Source: JAVBSN01 sp031547045
GTDB lineage: Bacteria > Bacillota > Clostridia > Lachnospirales > Lachnospiraceae
Direction of reading: 5' to 3'
DNA length: 26,737 nt
Assembly: GCA_031547045.1 (NCBI GenBank)
Contig: JAVBSN010000085.1
Location: 1-26,737 of the forward strand
In this document: one piece after another, positions 24,219 to 26,737 of the stretch
Layout: the number at the start of each line of letters is the position of its first letter
How positions within the stretch are numbered: position 1 is the stretch's first letter
Made by a program: the position numbers and the translations under genes
Notes under the pieces: model-generated
Told to the model about the DNA's origin: nothing
Database searches by the model: none
What the model saw: only the letters and a program-made list of their open reading frames with translations

Positions 24219-24268
24219 ACTATTATTACTTAGTAGGGTGTTTTCGACTTTAGTAGATATGGTATACT
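24215..24268 (-). repeat. Hairpin locus C: single degenerate unit
   Basis: On the minus strand the unit 24228-24254 reads ACTAAAG, loop TCGAAAACACCCT, ACTAAGT. It is preceded by AGTATACC (24261-24268) and followed by AAGTAATAATAGTATCC (24215-24231), matching the flanks of locus B. The outer ACT/AGT pair and the A-A mismatch are kept while the inner triplet pairs poorly. It lies in the asnA 3' untranslated region. Confidence 0.75.
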
Positions 24269-24269
24269 C

Positions 24270-25280
24270 TTATAAGATATGTACGCCTCTACGCTCAGCA
24301 TATTCTAATATATCGTCTGGCCATATTGAAGCTTGAACTTCCCCAATATGAGCTTTTCTTAAGAAGAACATACATATTCTTGACTGACCAATTCCTCCAC
24401 CAACTGTATAAGGAAGTTCGCCATTAAGTAATGCTTTTTGGAATGGCATATTTGCTCTTTCTGGGCATCCTGCCTTTTCTAATTGCTCTTTAAGAGTTAC
24501 TTCATCAACTCTTATACCCATTGAAGATAATTCTAAAGCTATATCTAATATAGGATAGTATATGATAATATCCCCATTAAGCTTCCAATCATCATAATCT
24601 GGTGCTCTACCATCATGTTTCTCTCCTGATTCAAGTTTATCACCAATTTCCATTAAAAATACTGCACCGTATTCTTTTGTAGCTTCATATTCTCTTTCCT
24701 TTGATGTTAAATCAGGGTATCTATCTTCTAATTCTTGAGATGTAACAAATGTAATCTCCTCCGGAAGAAAACATTCTACATAATTATATCTATTAGCAAT
24801 ATACTTTTCAGTTACTCTAAGTGCTTCATAAACAGACTTAACCACATCTTTTAATGTATCAACATTTCTCTCTGTTTTATTAATAATCTTCTCCCAATCC
24901 CATTGATCAACAAAGATTGAATGAATATTATCAGTTTCTTCATCTCTACGAATAGCATTCATATCTGTATATAAGCCTTCACCCTCAGAAAATCCATATT
25001 TTTTAAGGGCCATTCTCTTCCACTTTGCTAGCGAATGAACTATTTCTGCTTCTTTATCGTATTGTTCCTTAATACCGAACTTTACTGCTCTTTCAATACC
25101 ATTAAGGTCATCATTTAAACCTGAATCCGGCATTACAAATAAAGGAGCTGATACTCTTCTTAAATTAAGTTGAGCAGCCAATTCTCTTTGAAAGAAATCC
25201 TTAACTCTTTTTATAGCTATTTCAGTAGCTTTTATATCTAATGTTGCTTCATAATTATCTGGTATATATATTTTACTCAT
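24270..25280 (-). CDS. asnA: Aspartate-ammonia ligase (asparagine synthetase A)
   Basis: AsnA makes asparagine from aspartate, ammonia and ATP with a class II tRNA-synthetase-like fold. The 336-aa protein matches the family: MSKIYIPDNYEATLDIKATE at the start, VSAPLFV (about 43-49), GLNDDLNGIERAVKF, HSLAKWKR (about 82-89), GLYTDMNAIRRDE, DQWDWEKII and the C-terminal GGGIGQSRICMFFL. The start is the ATG of MSKIYIP; a GTG 12 codons earlier precedes the ribosome site and is rejected. The AAAGGAG site lies 26 nt from the ATG, with a hairpin between them. It follows asnS by 43 bp, so free asparagine and its charging to tRNA are encoded together. Confidence 0.96.
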   Translation of the reverse strand: MSKIYIPDNYEATLDIKATEIAIKRVKDFFQRELAAQLNLRRVSAPLFVMPDSGLNDDLNGIERAVKFGIKEQYDKEAEIVHSLAKWKRMALKKYGFSEGEGLYTDMNAIRRDEETDNIHSIFVDQWDWEKIINKTERNVDTLKDVVKSVYEALRVTEKYIANRYNYVECFLPEEITFVTSQELEDRYPDLTSKEREYEATKEYGAVFLMEIGDKLESGEKHDGRAPDYDDWKLNGDIIIYYPILDIALELSSMGIRVDEVTLKEQLEKAGCPERANMPFQKALLNGELPYTVGGGIGQSRICMFFLRKAHIGEVQASIWPDDILEYAERRGVHIL

Positions 25281-25288
25281 AAATTTTC

Positions 25289-25305
25289 TATAGCAAACTG
25301 CTATA
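25289..25305 (-). promoter_or_regulatory. Hairpin between ribosome site and asnA start codon
   Basis: On the minus strand TATAGCA and TGCTATA form a 7-bp stem with a GTT loop, exactly between AAAGGAG (25307-25313) and the ATG (25278-25280). Folding would shorten the effective gap from 26 nt to about 9 nt. Confidence 0.7.
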
Positions 25306-25323
25306 TCTCCTTTCACTTAACTC

Positions 25324-26715
25324 TTAAAGTTCACAGTTACCAACAGTTCTAGGGAATGGAATTACGTCTCTGATATTACCCATGCCAGTTAAATACATAA
25401 CGCATCTCTCAAATCCAAGACCAAATCCTGCATGTCTTGCTGTACCATATCTTCTTAAGTCAAGATAGAAGTCATAATCTTCTGCATTTAGATCTAATTC
25501 TTTCATACGCTCTATTAATTTATCATAATCTTCTTCTCTTTGACTTCCACCAATAATCTCACCAATACCTGGCACTAAACAATCCATTGCTGCAACTGTT
25601 TTTCCATCTTCATTAAGTTTCATGTAGAAAGCCTTAATCTCCTTTGGATAATCTGTAACAAATACAGGTCTTCCAAATTCTTTTTCTGTTAAGAATCTCT
25701 CATGCTCTGTTTGTAAATCACAGCCCCAAGAAACCTTATATTCAAATTCATCATTGTGCTTCTCTAAAAGTTCTATTGCTTCAGTATATGTTACATGTGC
25801 AAAATCAGAACTTACTACATTTTGAAGTCTATCAAGTAACCCCTTGTCCACAAATTGATTAAAGAAATTCATCTCTTCTGGAGCATTCTCTAATACATAG
25901 TTAATAACATACTTTAACATTGATTCTGCAAGCATCATATCATCTTTTAAATCTGCAAATGCCATCTCAGGTTCAATCATCCAAAATTCTGCTGCATGTC
26001 TAGTTGTATTAGAATTCTCTGCTCTAAATGTTGGACCAAATGTATATATATTTTTAAATGCCATTGCATATGTTTCACCATTTAATTGTCCACTAACTGT
26101 AAGATTAGTAGCTTTACCAAAGAAATCCTCACCAAAATTAACTGAACCATCATCATTCTTAGGCATATTAGCAAGGTCCATTGTTGTAACTTGGAACATC
26201 TCACCTGCACCCTCACAGTCACTTCCTGTAATAATTGGAGTATGAACATATACAAATTCTCTTTCTTGGAAGAACTTGTGAATAGCATAAGCTATTAGAG
26301 AACGAACTCTAAATACTGCTTGGAATGTATTTGTTCTAGGTCTTAAATGTGATATTGTTCTTAAATATTCAAATGAATGTCTCTTCTTTTGAAGTGGATA
26401 ATCTGGAGCTGAAGAGCCTTCTATTAAAACTTCCTTTGCTTGTATCTCAAATGGTTGTTTTGCATCAGGAGTTGCTACTAAAGTTCCTGTAACTATAACC
26501 GCTGCACCTACATTTTGTTTATTAATATCATTAAAATTCTCAAGACTATCAGAATACACTATTTGAATCGGCTCAAAGAAAGAGCCATCATTAACTACTA
26601 AGAATCCAAATGTCTTAGAATCTCTCTTACTTCTTAACCAACCTCCGATAGAAACCTCTTTATCTATATATTCACTTTGATTTCTAAATAACTCTTTAAT
26701 ATTAACTAATTCCAT
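25324..26715 (-). CDS. asnS: Asparaginyl-tRNA synthetase
   Basis: AsnS charges tRNA-Asn. It has an OB-fold anticodon-binding domain (about 18-100, VSIGGWLRSKRDSKTFGFL), the class II catalytic core with motif 2 around FRAENSNTTRHAAEFWMIE (230-248) and motif 3 GFGLGFERCVMYLTG (430-444), and ends PFPRTVGNCEL, the usual asparaginyl form of the class IIb C terminus. The length of 463 aa is complete. GAGG lies about 8-9 nt before the ATG. It is the first gene of asnS-asnA; only 22 nt of its leader is in the window, so any T-box lies outside. Confidence 0.97.
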   Translation of the reverse strand: MELVNIKELFRNQSEYIDKEVSIGGWLRSKRDSKTFGFLVVNDGSFFEPIQIVYSDSLENFNDINKQNVGAAVIVTGTLVATPDAKQPFEIQAKEVLIEGSSAPDYPLQKKRHSFEYLRTISHLRPRTNTFQAVFRVRSLIAYAIHKFFQEREFVYVHTPIITGSDCEGAGEMFQVTTMDLANMPKNDDGSVNFGEDFFGKATNLTVSGQLNGETYAMAFKNIYTFGPTFRAENSNTTRHAAEFWMIEPEMAFADLKDDMMLAESMLKYVINYVLENAPEEMNFFNQFVDKGLLDRLQNVVSSDFAHVTYTEAIELLEKHNDEFEYKVSWGCDLQTEHERFLTEKEFGRPVFVTDYPKEIKAFYMKLNEDGKTVAAMDCLVPGIGEIIGGSQREEDYDKLIERMKELDLNAEDYDFYLDLRRYGTARHAGFGLGFERCVMYLTGMGNIRDVIPFPRTVGNCEL

Positions 26716-26737
26716 GATAATATCCTCTATTTCTATA

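Overview
The window looks like chromosomal DNA from an AT-rich, spore-forming anaerobic Firmicute, most likely a clostridium of the Lachnospiraceae type. This rests on the sporulation regulators SpoVT and SpoVG, strong AGGAGG-type ribosome sites, T-rich intrinsic terminators, a sensory [FeFe]-hydrogenase-type protein, a superoxide-reductase-type domain and a GlgC/GlgD pair. No rRNA, tRNA, CRISPR array, phage gene or transposase was seen. All but one of the genes lie on the minus strand.

Read in the direction of transcription (from high to low coordinates), the layout is: asnS-asnA (26715-24270) with a terminator; glgC-glgD-spoVG (23950-21236) with a terminator; an EF-G-like GTPase (20978-18903) with a terminator; glmU (uridylyltransferase half only)-pth-mfd (18625-13722); two tandem PrsA-like lipoproteins (13656-11486); a DUF218/YdcF membrane protein, a CPBP membrane protease and a DUF188 protein (11363-9161); a hydrogenase-GGDEF-EAL sensor followed by an HTH-superoxide reductase fusion (9020-5702); a PLD nuclease with an EVE/PUA-like tail (5402-4368); a low-molecular-weight phosphatase and upp (4222-3047); one plus-strand sigma-70-like gene without region 4 (2179-2943); a 3-methyladenine glycosylase (1751-1230); then spoVT and hup (1046-7).

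The genes spoVG, glmU, pth, mfd, prsA, spoVT and hup recall the conserved clostridial block spoVG-glmU-prs-pth-mfd-prsA-spoVT-hup. Here prs is missing, an EF-G-like gene sits between spoVG and glmU, and about 10.4 kb of accessory genes lies between prsA and spoVT.

The most unusual content is: (1) a family of intergenic hairpins with a constant 13-nt loop and stems that change in a compensatory way, found at three sites (1778-2076, 18712-18821, 24215-24268); (2) a single protein joining a sensory [FeFe]-hydrogenase to GGDEF and EAL domains; (3) next to it, an XRE repressor fused to a desulfoferrodoxin with all iron ligands present; (4) a PLD nuclease with an EVE-like domain that suggests modification-dependent restriction; (5) a sigma-like protein lacking the -35-reading domain. 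Items 2 and 3 form a promoter-to-terminator unit that looks like a gas/redox-responsive c-di-GMP module.
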